Positions 8,915-19,698 of a stretch of 64,000 nucleotides of DNA are shown here, piece by piece. The DNA is taken from contig CAWGOJ010000016.1 in assembly GCA_963824195.1 (NCBI GenBank), positions 87,147 to 151,146 on the forward strand, given 5' to 3'. Position numbers and translations under genes: made by a program. Every line of letters begins with the position of its first letter. Within the stretch, counting starts at the first letter, position 1. Source of the stretch: Bog-473 sp963824195 (GTDB lineage Bacteria; Actinomycetota; Acidimicrobiia; Acidimicrobiales; RAAP-2). The notes below the pieces were generated by a model. It had not been told where the DNA came from. It searched no databases and was given only the letters and a program-made list of their open reading frames with translations.

Positions 8915-11896
8915 GCGCGGTCCAGCTCCGTGCTCGTGGTCGCCGCCGAGGCCGGGCCCGAGCGCGAACAGCGTGAGCGGGTCGGACCCGAGGAAGGCTT
9001 CGCCGACCTCGGGCGACTCGAGGACGTCGCGGGGCGTCCCGCTCGTCAGCACGGCGCCGCGGTCCATCGCCACGAGGCGGTCCGCCAGTTCGGCAATGAA
9101 CGCGATGTCGTGCTCGACGATGAGCATCGTGGCGTCGAGGCGGTCCCGCACGTTGCGGAGCAGCTCGACCATGGCCTCCACCTCGCGTTGGGCCACGCCC
9201 GACGAGGGCTCGTCGAGGAGGACGACCGTGGGCTGGTGGGCCACCACCGCCGCCAGGTCGACCAGGCGGCGGGAGCCCGTCGAGAGCTCGCTCACCAGGT
9301 TGTCGGCGTAGCGGCCCAGGCCGAACATGTCCATGAGCTCGTCCACCCGGGCCATGACGGCCGCCTCCGTGCGCACCTGGGCCGGGAGGCGCAGGATGGC
9401 GTTGAACGGGTCGCTCACGTCGGTGAAGCGCTCGAGCGAGACGGCCAGCGCGTCCCGCACCGTCAACCCCGAGAAGAGGCGCGAGTCCTGGAAGGAGCGT
9501 CCCAAACCGAGCCGGGCGCGGGCCGACGCCGTGCGCTCGCTCACGTCGAGGCCGGCCAGCTCGACGCGTCCCGTGTCGGCCCGGAGGAAGCCCGAGATGA
9601 CGTCGAACAGCGTTGTCTTGCCGGCGCCGTTGGGCCCGATGATCCCGACGATCTCCCCGTGGGCGGCGTGCAGCGACACGTCATCGAGCGCGGCGTTGCC
9701 CCCGAAGTTGACCGAGACGCCCCGGACCTCCAGCTCGTTGCGCCCGTCCCGCTCTCCCGGCGCGGCCACTGCGTGCGCGCCGAGCGACTCCGAGGCCTTC
9801 TGGAGGTAGATCGACCACAGGAGCTCGGGGTGGGCCGCCAGCTCCTCGGCCGACCCGGAGAAGCGCACCGCGCCCGTCTCCATGACGTAGACGCGGTCGG
9901 CCACCGACACGGCCACGTTCATCGACTGCTCGACCAGCAGGATGGCCGTGCCCGCCTGCCGCATCGACTCGATCGCTCCGAGCAACTGCTCGACCACGAG
10001 CGGGGAGAGCCCGAGCGACAGCTCGTCAATCAGGAACAGCTTGGGGCGGGTGATGGTCGCCATGGCGAGGGCCAGCATCTGCTGCTGGCCGCCCGAGAGG
10101 TTCGCGGCCCGCTCGCCCCGGCGGGAGGCGAGCGAGGGGAAGGCCGACATCGCCTCCTCGATCATGTCGGCGTCGCGCTCGCCCCGCCGGCGGCCCTGCC
10201 AGGCCGCAGCACGCAGGTTCTCCTCGACGCGCAGGTTGGGGAAGATCCCCTCGCCGCCGGGCACCTGCGCGACGCCGAGCCGCGCGATCTCGTCCGGCGG
10301 CAGGTGGGTGATGTCGCGGCCGTCGAAGACGATGGCGCCGTGATCGGCCTCGACCACGCCGCCGATCGCCCGCAGCAGGGTCGACTTGCCCGCCCCGTTG
10401 GTGCCGAGCAGCGCGACGATCTCGCCCTCGCCGACCTCGATCTCCACGTCGCCGAGCACCGTGACGCCGTCGTAGCCCACGCTGAGCCCGCGCACGGCGA
10501 GGAGCGGCAGGCGCCCGGCGTGGCGGTCCAGCAGCATCTGGGCCCGGGTGCGCATGGAGGTCCACACGTTCTGGACGTCACGCTCAATGAGGCTGCCGGC
10601 ACTGGCCACGATGAGGCCGCCAATGGTGAAGATGGGGACCAGGATGAGCAGGCCGTAGCGGAACCCGACCGCGTCGCCCAGCGCGCCGACGCTCGGGAGG
10701 ACGAGGAACCCCGGCAGGATGAACAGCGCGCCGATGGAGAAGCCCACCGAGCGCACCCGGGCCGGGATGGCCAGGGAGAGGGAGGCCAGGACGCCGGGCC
10801 CGACGATGGCGAGCGACGCGTCGATGCCGGCGTTGCCGATGAAGGCCACCGGGACGTTCGGGGCCAGTGCGAACAGGACGGCGAAGCCCGCCGCGATGAC
10901 CGAGGCCACGGCGAGCATGCGGAAGACGAGGCTGATGTCACGCTTGGCCAGGCGGGTGGCGATCACCGCACCCACGGCGAGACCGATGAGATCGAAGACC
11001 TGGATCGGCGCGATGAGGTAGGCGCGCTGCACAGCGTCGAGGTGGAACGTCTCCTGGTACTGCAGTGAGGCCAGCGAGGTGAAGCCGGCGATGGCGGCGG
11101 CGAGGAAGGGCAGCGCAATGAAGATGCGGCGCAGCACGCCGATCTTCCAGACCGTCCGCCAGGCCTCGCCCAGCGACGGCGGGGCCTCGACCGGGATGTC
11201 GACCGCTCCCCCCGGCTCGGACGCCGGGGTCGGCGCGGGCGCGTCGCCCAGCGGCGCCGGCTCGCCGCGCTCGGAGGCGAGCATCTGCTCGGCGAGCTCG
11301 ACCTGCTCGTGTCGCCCCCGCGGGGGCTCGCGCAGGCGCAGGCCGATGATGACGACGACCGCGATGGGCGCGGCGAAGAAGAAGAAGGGCGCGCGCCACG
11401 ACCAGATGGAGGCCAACCCGGCGCCGAGCAGGACGCCCACGATGGCGCCGATGCTGATGCCGGACCGGTGGGCCGAGTAGACGCGTGGGCGGGCCGGGAC
11501 GGGGTAGTAGTCGGCCAGCAGCGAGTTGTGGGTGGGGAAGATCACCGCCTGCCCCATGGAGACGCCGACCAGCATGATGGTCGCCACCACGACGCCCTGG
11601 GCCAGGCCGAGGCCGATGGAGAACGCGGCGCCCACGATCGCCCCGATGAGCGCGATGCGCACCCGGTTGAAGCGGTCGGCCAGGACGGCGACGGGGAGCG
11701 TGCAGAGCAGCGCGGCGGCGCCGGCGATGGCGACGATGAGCAGGATGCCGGCGTTGGTGAGGTGGAAGGCGTCGCGGATGTTCGGCGTGAGCACGTTGAA
11801 GGCGCTCTGGGTGGCCTGGTCCAGCAGCTCGATGCCGAACAGCACGGCCAGCGGGAACAGCGTGACGCCCCCGCCGAGCTTGGCCAGGCGGCTCAT
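8911..11896 (-). CDS. MFS transporter fused to two Liv-type ABC ATPases (MFS-LivF-LivG)
   Basis: One polypeptide of about 994 aa. Residues 1-~445 are a twelve-helix major facilitator with a charged central loop. Residues ~460-690 are a LivF-like ATPase (GTNGAGKSTLL, LSGGQQQML, LFLIDELSLGL), and ~720-985 a LivG-like ATPase (GPNGAGKTTLF, VVLLDEPSSGV, LIVEHDIAFIAELADR). The LivG signature is degenerate (ELSTGSRRLV). No stop is found before the solute receptor gene, but the length from the ATG to the TGA overlapping the receptor start is a multiple of three plus one base. One inserted base near the C-terminus would restore an end reading TTSTELDRA. The read-through into the receptor is therefore probably an artefact. 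The MFS-ATPase join itself is in one frame and looks real. Confidence 0.85.
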
Positions 11897-13926
11897 GGGA
11901 CCAGCGCCCCCTCGACCGGGCCGGAGGCGCCCGGTGCGGCGACCCCCTTGCGCCGGGCCAGCCCGTCGAGCCCCCGGTCGCGCAGGTCGTAGCAAAGGCC
12001 GGCCAGCCCGCGGGGGAAGAGGATGAGGACGAGGAGCACGCCGAGGCCGGCCGGGAAGAGCTGCCAGCTCGGAGGGAGGTAGATGGTGCTGCCCTCGACC
12101 AGCGCGGCGCCGAGGATCGCCCCAAGGGCGGACCCGAGCCCGCCGACGGCGGTGGAGGTGAACACGACGAGGCTGACAGGCACCAGGAACGAGGTCTCCT
12201 CGTACTGCTGGTTGACCACCAGGAGCAGGCAGCCGCCCAGCCCGGCGATGAAGCCCGAGACGGCGAACGCGGTCAGCTTGGCCCACAGGACGCGGACCCC
12301 GTAGCCCGACGCCGCCCGTTGGTTGGCGGGCAGGGCGCGCAGGACGCGGCCGGTCCGGCTGTGCCGCAGGCCGTACAGGGCGACGAGCACGAGCACGAGC
12401 ACGCCGAGGCAGAGCTCGAACACCGACGCCTGCGACGTGATGGCCAGCCCGAACAGGTAGGGCACCCCGAGCTGGCCCTGGGGGATCCAGGAGAACTCGG
12501 CGCGGACGAGGAGGTAGCCCGAGGCGGCGAGCGCGAAGGCGAGCGTGGTGACGGCGGCGAACATGCCGTCGAGGCGCAGGGTCGGGATGCCCACCACGAC
12601 GGCCACGGCCGCCGAGGCGGTGCCGGCCGCCAGCAGGGCGAGGCTCAGGTCCCAGTGCCAGTCCAAGAGCGCGACCGCGCCGACGGTGGCCCCGACGGCG
12701 GCGAAGGACATCTGGCCGAGGCTGACCTGGCCCGACCATCCGGTGAGCACGACGACGGAGCAGCCGACGATGGCCAGGACGACGAGGGCCGAGGTGCGGA
12801 TGAGCTCGCCCGGTCCCATCCACAGGGGCAGGGTGCACGCGGCGGCGAAGGCGACCAGTGCGGCGGTCGGGGACCCGACCCGGACCTCGGTGAGGTCGCG
12901 CAGGGCGACCGGCAGCTCGCGCACGCTGCCGGCCAGGGCCAGCGTCGACTCCGCCTCGCGGTCGGTGCGCCGCGCCAGCAGCTGGCGCACGACGATGGCG
13001 GCGAAGACCACGCCGGCGAGGACGGCCAGCCCGAGTGCGGGGTTGGTCGGGTCGTCCCACGCCACGCCCTGCTGCAGGATCCCCAAGGCGACGGCCGAGG
13101 CGGCGATCACGGGGAGCTCGGTGAAGTTGCCGAGCGCCAGCGCGGCCAGCGCGGTCACGAGCGCGGTCAGCCCGTAGGTCGGGTCGAGCGGGAGGCCCAG
13201 GATCGTCGCCTGGAAGAAGATGCTCACGAAGGACAGGACGCCCGCCACCACCCAGGTGATCGACTGGAGGCGCCCGACCGGGATGCCGAGCATGGAGGCG
13301 CGGTCACGGCGGTCGCCCGCCGCCTGCACCGCGATGCCGATGTCGCTGCGGGTGAACCAGATCGACACGGCGGCCAGGCAGGCCAGCGAGACGATGACCG
13401 CCACCAGGTCGTTGGCGTCGAAGACGATCGGCGCGATGTGCCAGGCGAGGTGCCAGGGGAACGTCACCACCGCGCTGGCGATCGGGGTCTGGCCCCAGAT
13501 GCGCGGGATCAGGAGGCTGAGGACCACCAGCAGCTGGGAGAGCCCGATGGTCGCCACCGTCAGGATGAGGCGGGGCGAGCGCCGGAAGCGCCGGATCACG
13601 AGGAACTCGGCGATCGCCGTCAGCAGGATGGACGCCACCAGGCCGGTGGCGAGCCCCACGAAGTAGTTGACGCCGGAGAAGGCGACCAGGCCGACGGCCA
13701 GGACGGCGGGCGCCGTGCCGAGGTCGCCCTGGGCGAAGTTGATCACCTTGTTCAGGCGGTAGGTGAGCCCCAGCCCGACCGCCATGAGGGAGCCGAGCAG
13801 GCCGAGCACGGCGCCCTGGATCCAGACCCCGAGCGGCACCGGGAAGAGGATGAGCTGCACGGCGAGCACCGCCGCAACGGAAACCACCGCGGCGACCGCC
13901 GTCGCACTGCGCTCGGGAAGGCCCAC
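11893..13926 (-). CDS. Fused Liv-type ABC permease (LivH-LivM)
   Basis: A single intact 677-aa membrane protein combining both branched-chain-amino-acid-type permease subunits. The N-terminal half is LivH-like (GLTYRLNKVINFAQGDLG is the LivH start motif; RRDRASMLGIPVGRL the cytoplasmic coupling loop). The C-terminal half is LivM-like (GWSGQVSLGQMSFAAVGA; NQRAASGYGVRVLWAKL as second coupling loop). About 16-18 membrane segments are visible. It is the first gene of the Liv operon and its stop overlaps the start of the MFS-ATPase gene. It is notably free of frameshifts although its neighbours have them. Confidence 0.92.
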   Translation of the reverse strand: MGLPERSATAVAAVVSVAAVLAVQLILFPVPLGVWIQGAVLGLLGSLMAVGLGLTYRLNKVINFAQGDLGTAPAVLAVGLVAFSGVNYFVGLATGLVASILLTAIAEFLVIRRFRRSPRLILTVATIGLSQLLVVLSLLIPRIWGQTPIASAVVTFPWHLAWHIAPIVFDANDLVAVIVSLACLAAVSIWFTRSDIGIAVQAAGDRRDRASMLGIPVGRLQSITWVVAGVLSFVSIFFQATILGLPLDPTYGLTALVTALAALALGNFTELPVIAASAVALGILQQGVAWDDPTNPALGLAVLAGVVFAAIVVRQLLARRTDREAESTLALAGSVRELPVALRDLTEVRVGSPTAALVAFAAACTLPLWMGPGELIRTSALVVLAIVGCSVVVLTGWSGQVSLGQMSFAAVGATVGAVALLDWHWDLSLALLAAGTASAAVAVVVGIPTLRLDGMFAAVTTLAFALAASGYLLVRAEFSWIPQGQLGVPYLFGLAITSQASVFELCLGVLVLVLVALYGLRHSRTGRVLRALPANQRAASGYGVRVLWAKLTAFAVSGFIAGLGGCLLLVVNQQYEETSFLVPVSLVVFTSTAVGGLGSALGAILGAALVEGSTIYLPPSWQLFPAGLGVLLVLILFPRGLAGLCYDLRDRGLDGLARRKGVAAPGASGPVEGALVP

Positions 13927-14236
13927 GGTGGCCCTCAGCGACTCACACCCTGCTCATGGGTCATGCCCCGTACCGCATGGCGAACGTGCCCCCCCGGGTA
14001 GCTCACTCGTCGAACTGGCACCTGCTGGTCGTGCTCGTGGCGGGCATCAGGGTAGTGGTCCGGCGGTGGCGCGCCAAGGGTCCGGTCTCGCCGTTGCACA
14101 CGGCCGTTGTCCCGCGGAGGTCAGCAGGAGGTCACTGTCACCCTGGTCAGGGTCGGACCGAGGGCGGGCGGATCACGGTCGGGGCGCGCCCGCTGGAGTC
14201 CGCCGCCCATCCCACATCGACGAAACGAGGGGCAGC
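13927..14236. promoter_or_regulatory. Divergent intergenic region between the Liv operon and the LolD/FtsX pair
   Basis: About 310 bases without a convincing gene between two divergent operons, so it should hold both promoters. The clearest feature is the inverted repeat ACCCTG-GT-CAGGGT at 14140-14153, which could be an operator for a dimeric regulator. Just before it is another GTCA-type repeat (GGTCAGCAGGAGGTCA). A GAGGGG ribosome site stands 6 bases before the GTG at 14237. I see no unambiguous -35/-10 pair, which is common in this kind of genome. Confidence 0.4.
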
Positions 14237-15000
14237 GTGGCGCTCACCGACAAGGCCCCCCCCGCAGCGCACGGCCTCCCCGGCCGCGCACGCCGTGGAC
14301 CTGCGCAAGACGTACGGCACGGGGCAGGCGACGGTGCACGCGCTCGCCGGCATCGACGTCACGTTCGAGCGGGGCCGCTTCACCGCTGTCATGGGCCCGT
14401 CGGGATCGGGCAAGTCGACGCTGATGCACTGCATGGCCGGCCTCGACCGGCCGACGTCGGGGCGGACGTTCGTCGGCGACCTCGACGATCGGGAGCCTCG
14501 ACGACAAGGGCCTGACCCAGATGCGGCGCGACCGGATCGGCTTCGTCTTCCAGTCGTTCAACCTCGTCCCCACGCTCACCGCCGGCGAGAACATCACCCT
14601 GCCGGCCGACCTGGCCGGCAAGAAGGTGGACAAGGAGTGGTTCGACTACCTGGTCGACCAGCTGGGCATCGGTGACCGCCTGTCCCACCGGCCCAGCGAG
14701 ATGTCGGGCGGCCAGCAGCAGCGCTGCGCCTGCGCCCGGGCCCTGATCAACCGGCCCGACCTGATCTTCGCCGACGAGCCCACCGGGAACCTCGACTCGA
14801 ACTCCTCCGCCGAGATGCTGGCCTTCCTGCGCCGCTCGGTGACCGAGTTCGGCCAGTCCATCGTCATGGTCACCCACGACCCCCGCGGCGCGGCCTACGC
14901 CGACCGGGTCGTCTTCCTGGCCGACGGCAACATCGTCGACGAGATGGCCGATCCCACCCCCGACTCCGTCCTGGAGCGGATCGGAGCGCTGGGCGCCTGA
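14237..15000 (+). CDS. LolD/MacB-type ABC transporter ATPase, two frameshifts
   Basis: ATPase partner of the FtsX-type permease that follows 1 base later. Domains across frames: LRKTYGTGQATVHALAGID, Walker A GPSGSGKSTLMH, Q-loop FVFQSFNLVPTLTAGENI, signature SEMSGGQQQRCACARAL, Walker B LIFADEPTGNLDS, H-loop VMVTHDPR. Frame changes lie at the C8 run (14260-14267) and near 14495. The end-to-end length is a multiple of three plus two, matching two single-base insertions. The gene probably encodes a normal ~253-aa protein. Confidence 0.87.
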
Positions 15001-15001
15001 C

Positions 15002-17546
15002 ATGTGGCGGGTCACCATCAAGGGACTGCTGGCCCACAAGCTCCGTCTGGCGCTGACCGCGCTGGCCATCGTGCTCGGGGTGACGTTCATCGCCGGGACG
15101 TTCGTCCTCACCGACACTCTGCACAACACGTTCAACACGCTGTTCGGGAACATCTACCAGAACGTCGACTTCCAGGTGCGCGGCGTGGCCGCAGTTCGGC
15201 AGCGGCGGCACCGGCGACGCGCAACCCGTCCCCGAGTCGGTCGCTCGCCACCGTGCAGCGCGTCCCGGGCGTGGAGGCCGCCGACGGCTCGGTGACCGGC
15301 TACGCCCAGTACGTCGGCCACGACGGCAAGGCCATCTCCACCGGCGGCGCGCCCGACGCTCGGGCTGTCCTTCGACCCCAACCAGCAGATCTCCGCGCTC
15401 CGCCTCGTCCAGGGCAAGGACCCGACGACGCCGCACGAGGTCGTGATGGACCTCGGCACGGCGCAGAAGTACGACTTCAAGGTCGGCCAGCAGGTGCGGA
15501 TCCTGTTGCAGGGCCCGACCCAGACGTTCACCATCGTCGGGCCTGGCGCGCTTCGGGACGGCCGACAACCTGGCCGGGGCCACCCTGGCCGCCTTCGACA
15601 CCCCGACCGCCCAGAGGCTCATGGGCGAGGTGGGCCAGTTCGACGCCATCAACGTCGTCGCCCAGCCGGGCGCGGACAAGGCAGCGGTCCAGCGCGCCAT
15701 CGCCCGGGTCCTGCCGCACGGGCGTCGAGGTCGTCACCGGCCAGACCGTGGTCAACGAGGCGACGAGCGCCATCGGCCAGGCCCTGGGCTTCTTCTACAC
15801 CGCCCTGCTCGTCTTCGCCTTCATCGCGCTCTTCGTGGGCGGCTTCACCATCTTGAACACCTTCTCCATCACCGTGGGCCAGCGCACACGGGAGCTGGCG
15901 CTCCTGCGCATCGTCGGGGCCAGCCGGCGCCAGGTGTTCCGCTCCGTGCTGGGCGAGGCGGCCATCGTGGGGCTGGTGTCGTCGCTGATCGGCCTGGGAC
16001 TGGGCGTGCTGGCCGCCGTCGGGCTGGAGAAGCTGCTGAGCGGGTTCGGGGTCACGCTGCCGTCGGGGCCTCTCGTGTTCGAGGCGCGCACGGTCATCGT
16101 CTGCGCTCGTCGTGGGCGTCGGGGTGACCGTGGTGTCGGCCATCAGCCCGGCCCGCCGCGCCGTCCGCATCGCCCCGGTGGCGGCGGTGTCCGCTACCAG
16201 CAGACCGAGGAGGAGGTCCCCTTGCGGCGGCGCTTCACCCGGGGCGGCGTCATCACCGTCATCGGCATCGCTCTCCTCGCCTGGGGGCTGACCGACGCCG
16301 GCCATCGCGCTGGTCGGCCTCGGTGCGGTCGCTCATCTTCGTCGGCGTGGCCATGCTGGCGCCCGCCGTGGCCCGGCCGATGGCGAGCGTGCATCGGGCG
16401 CCCCCTGGCCCGCCTGCTCGGGGATGTCGGGCCGGCTCGGCCGCGAGAACTCCATGCGCAGCCCCCGGCGCACGGCGCAGACGTCGTCGGCCCTGATGGT
16501 CGGGCTCGCCCTCGTCTCGGCCATCGCCGTGTTCGGCGCCTCGTTGTCCAGCTCGGCCACCGCCAGCGTGGACAACGCCATCAGCGCCGAACTCATCGTC
16601 TCGACCACGAGCAACGGGCGGCAACGGGAACTTCAGCGAGGTGGTGCCCAAGGCGGCGTCCTCGGTTCCCGGCGTCACCGCCTCGACGACCGTCTACGGC
16701 GACCAGTTCGAGTTCCGCTCCTCCCTCGAGTCACTCCTCGCCATCGGCACCAAGGACCTGTCCCAGACCGTCATCTTGAACACGACGTCGGGCAGCGGCG
16801 CCCCGGCGCTCGCCGCCGGCGACCTGCTCGTCGACACGACCACGGCCAACTCCGACCACCTCACGGTGGGCGAGCGGGTCCCGGTGAAGTTCGCGCTGAC
16901 GGGCCTCGCAGACCATGCGCATCGGCGGCATCTACCAGCCCAACGCCCTCGTCGGGCAGCTTCCTCGTCGGCGACGGCCTTCTTCGTGTCGCCACTTCCA
17001 GAACCCGCTGCCCGGCGCCGTCCTGTTGAAGACCGACGGCAGCCCCGGGGTGCAGCAGGCGGTCGACCCGCGCCCTGGCGCCCTACCCCAACGTCAAGGT
17101 CCAGTCCCGGGCCCAGTTCGAGGCGTCCCAGTCGGCCCAGGTGAACCAGCTGCTGGGCCTGGTCTACGCCCTGCTGGCCCTGGCCGTGGTCATCGCCCTC
17201 ATCGGCATCGTCAACACGCTCATGCTCTCGGTGTTCGAGCGCACCCACGAGATCGGCCTGCTGCGCGCCGTGGGCATGAAGCGGCGCCAGGTCCGGGCCA
17301 TGATCCGCTCCGAGTCGGTGATCCTCGCCGTGTTCGGCGCCATCATCGGCATCATCATCGGGACGGGGCTGGGCATCGCCCTCGTGTCGGCGCTGCACTC
17401 GCAGGGCATCACCAACACCGTGGTCCCGCTGCTCGAGCCTGGTGGTGTTCCTGATCCTGGCCGCCCTGCTCGGGCTGCTCGCCGCCAGCTGGCCGGCCCG
17501 GCGCGCCGCCCGCCTCGACGTGCTGGCGGCCATCGCCGCCGAATGA
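15002..17546 (+). CDS. FtsX/MacB-type ABC transporter permease, about 17 frameshifts
   Basis: Two-module permease of the lipoprotein/macrolide-exporter class, coupled to the preceding ATPase (ATG one base after its TGA). Recognisable parts in different frames: N-terminal helix and MacB-type periplasmic start (LAIVLGVTFIAGTFVLTDTL); first FtsX block (TILNTFSITVGQRTRELALL, RIVGASRRQVFRSVLGEAA); second periplasmic domain; and the final FtsX block (NTLMLSVFERTHEIGLLRAV, WPARRAARLDVLAAIAAE). Frame changes occur about every 30-300 bases, for example near 15191, 15240, 15355, 15542, 15720, 16102, 16300, 16331, 16392 and 16621, nearly all explained by one extra base. Protein conservation between breaks is normal, so I treat this as one gene with sequencing or assembly errors. 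Confidence 0.8.
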
Positions 17547-17555
17547 CGACCGGCG

Positions 17556-17804
17556 TCAGGTGCTGATGCGCCACCTGATCGTGACGCGCTCGAACGGCTG
17601 GCCCGTGAACACGGCGACGTTCTTGCGCAGCGCGTGGTCGAGGTCATCGAGGGTCTCGGAGCGCGACTTGGTGTAGACGTCGACGAAGAGCACGTTTCCC
17701 CAGCCGAGAAAGGCGATGGTCCGGCTCACGCGGAGGCGCTCGTCGGCGTTGGTCACCTCGTCCACGGCGGCCCGCACGGCACGCTGCAGCGCGGAGTCGC
17801 TCAT
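17556..17804 (-). CDS. Small conserved hypothetical protein, 82 aa
   Basis: Function unknown. The predicted soluble protein has a central hydrophobic strand (TIAFLGWGNVLFVDVY) and a charged helix (RSETLDDLDHALRKNVAVF). The inner ATG is chosen; upstream codons in the open frame are Arg/Pro-rich and look non-coding. It is convergent with the FtsX permease gene, whose stop is 9 bases away. Confidence 0.55.
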   Translation of the reverse strand: MSDSALQRAVRAAVDEVTNADERLRVSRTIAFLGWGNVLFVDVYTKSRSETLDDLDHALRKNVAVFTGQPFERVTIRWRIST

Positions 17805-18002
17805 GGAAGTCCCGCGGCTGGGAGGCCTCACCAACGGGGGACGGTCAGGGAGCGGTGCGCCACACCGTGAGCGCCCGCGCACGTCCGCCGGGCCGGAAGT
17901 GGGGAGTACGACACGGACGCGCCTTTCGTTTGAGGATCCAGGTCTATCACTCGTCACGACGCCGGGGATCCTGAGGGGGAGTTGTGCCTGATTTGGGTGA
18001 CC

Positions 18003-18712
18003 TCAGGGCTCCGACCCGGGTGCGAACCGTCCGGTGAGGGCGACCACGCGCCACCGTCCGTCACTCAGCCGGGCCAGCGTGTAGGTCGCGTCGACGACGT
18101 TCGAGACCACGGCCCAGCCGCCGCGGCGCCCGCCCCCGGCGGTCGTGACGTCGGTGACGCCGCCCTGCCAGTCCGTCAGGTGCACCACGCCGGCCGCCGC
18201 CCCGGTGGCGCCGGACAGGCTCAGATGCGTCACCGTGGTCCGGTCCCGGATCGGTCCCGGGGCCCGAGCGTGAGCCCCACCGGGGGGCGCACGCACGCCC
18301 CGTCGTGCCGAGCCGTGGGAGCCTGGCGTCGAACGTCGCGGCACCCGCGCCGCCTCTGCCCCGGCGAAGGTGGCCGCGATCTGCGCGTGCATGAACGCCT
18401 CCATGCCGGGGACGAGCGAGGCGTCGAAGACGGTGCAGCGGCCCGCCGTCAACGCCAGGGCGAACTGGTCAGGCTGATGGTGGGCTGCAGCCATGAGCGC
18501 GGGCTGGCCAACGTCCAGTGACCGCCGGACTGGACGGGCAGGTAGCCGGCGTCGTCCCACACCTGCTCGGCCCTCTCCACCACCGCCGCCGGCGACCCTG
18601 CGACGATCCGGACGAGCCGAACCACAGGCGCAGAGCAGCGGCGCGAGGGCGAGCAGGCCGGCGAGCACGGTGACCGTGGCACGGTTCCGTGGGCGGCAGC
18701 GTCTCGATCCAC
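18003..18712 (-). CDS. Putative lipoprotein, frameshifted
   Basis: Probably a secreted lipoprotein of about 230 aa. A hydrophobic leader ends in LLCACGS, a plausible lipobox (Leu at -3, Cys at +1). Later parts include AEQVWDDAGYLPVQSGGHW, FDASLVPGMEAFMHAQIA and a C-terminal beta-strand repeat region (VVSNVVDATYTLARLSDGRW). Two or three frame changes are needed (near 18690, 18615 and 18490). The start is uncertain; a GTG near 18712 is the best candidate and lies 26 bases from the divergent dioxygenase start. No family recognised. Confidence 0.5.
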
Positions 18713-18738
18713 TGAGACCCCCGGCCCCTCGACGCACG

Positions 18739-19698
18739 ATGACGCTTCGGTACAGTACCGACATGACGACGACGAGGGCCGCCACGCCCCGAGCCTTCCC
18801 TCTGCCGGGGTACCCGATCGTCGTCGGCCCCTTCACGCACGTGGCGGCGGAGCGGGACCGGCTGGCCGCACTGCGCTGGCGCAGCTTCGACGCCCGCATG
18901 CTCGGCGCGACGGTCGGGGCGGTGATCTCCGGTGTCGACCTCACCGCGGAACTGTCTGACGAGGTGGTCGGGGAACTGCGCCGGGCGCTCCACGACTACA
19001 AGGTCATCTTCTTCCGGGACCAGCCGCTGACGCCGCGCCAGCACGTCGCGTTCGCCCGGCGGTTCGGCGCCCTGGAGATCCACCCGTTCCTGGCCTCCAA
19101 CACGGGCGAGCCCGAGCTCGTCCGCTTCGAGAAGACGGCGGAGGTGGGTGGCTACGAGAACTCGTGGCACCACGACGTGACCTGGCGGGAGTGCCCGTCC
19201 ATGGGTGCCGTCCTGCACGCCATCGAGGTCCCCGAGGCCGGCGGCGACACCCTCTTCTCGGACATGTACGCCGCCTACGACTCGCTGGACGAGGCGACCA
19301 GGGAGGAGATCGACGGGCTCATCGCGGTGCACGACTTCACCCAGACCTTCGGGCACGCCATGACGGCCGACGAGCGCCGCGCCGCGCAGGAGCAGTACCC
19401 CCCGGTCCGCCATCCCGTGGTCTGCGCGCACCCCGCCACCGGAAAGCTGCACCTCTACGTGAACCGGCCCTTCGTCAGCCACATCGAGGGGCTCGAGCGC
19501 GACGCCAGCCTCGAGCTCCTCGACCGCCTGTGCCGCCGCGCCGACCCGCCCGAGCACCAGTGCCGCTTCACCTGGACCCCCGACGCGGTGGCGTTCTGGG
19601 ACAACCGCGCCGTGCAGCACTACGCGTCGAGCGACTACTGGCCGCAGCGCCGGACGATGGAGCGCGCCTCGGTCATCGGCACCCGCCCCTCCCGCTAG
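18739..19698 (+). CDS. TauD/TfdA-family Fe(II)/2-oxoglutarate dioxygenase
   Basis: Intact 319-aa enzyme that couples 2-oxoglutarate decarboxylation to substrate hydroxylation. The iron triad is visible: H144 and D146 in SWHHDVTW and the distal H294 in RAVQHYASSDY. The 2-oxoglutarate-binding Arg is in RRTMERASV. Other family marks are YKVIFFRDQPLTPRQHVAFA and FGALEIHP. A second ATG eight codons in is also possible. The length and motifs fit taurine or alkylsulfate dioxygenases, but the substrate cannot be assigned, and no sulfonate transporter is adjacent. Its TAG overlaps the stop of the convergent gene within the palindrome CTAG. Confidence 0.92.
   Translation: MTLRYSTDMTTTRAATPRAFPLPGYPIVVGPFTHVAAERDRLAALRWRSFDARMLGATVGAVISGVDLTAELSDEVVGELRRALHDYKVIFFRDQPLTPRQHVAFARRFGALEIHPFLASNTGEPELVRFEKTAEVGGYENSWHHDVTWRECPSMGAVLHAIEVPEAGGDTLFSDMYAAYDSLDEATREEIDGLIAVHDFTQTFGHAMTADERRAAQEQYPPVRHPVVCAHPATGKLHLYVNRPFVSHIEGLERDASLELLDRLCRRADPPEHQCRFTWTPDAVAFWDNRAVQHYASSDYWPQRRTMERASVIGTRPSR

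Noticed and set aside
8192..13060. A single giant 1622-residue protein
   Set aside because: Its first ~390 residues are an out-of-phase shadow of the LivHM gene and its last ~240 are the solute receptor joined by a probable indel; only the MFS-LivF-LivG middle is real.
12319..14001. Long plus-strand frame rich in Asp, Gly, His and Gln
   Set aside because: Antisense shadow of the LivHM gene; composition is the complement of membrane-protein codons.
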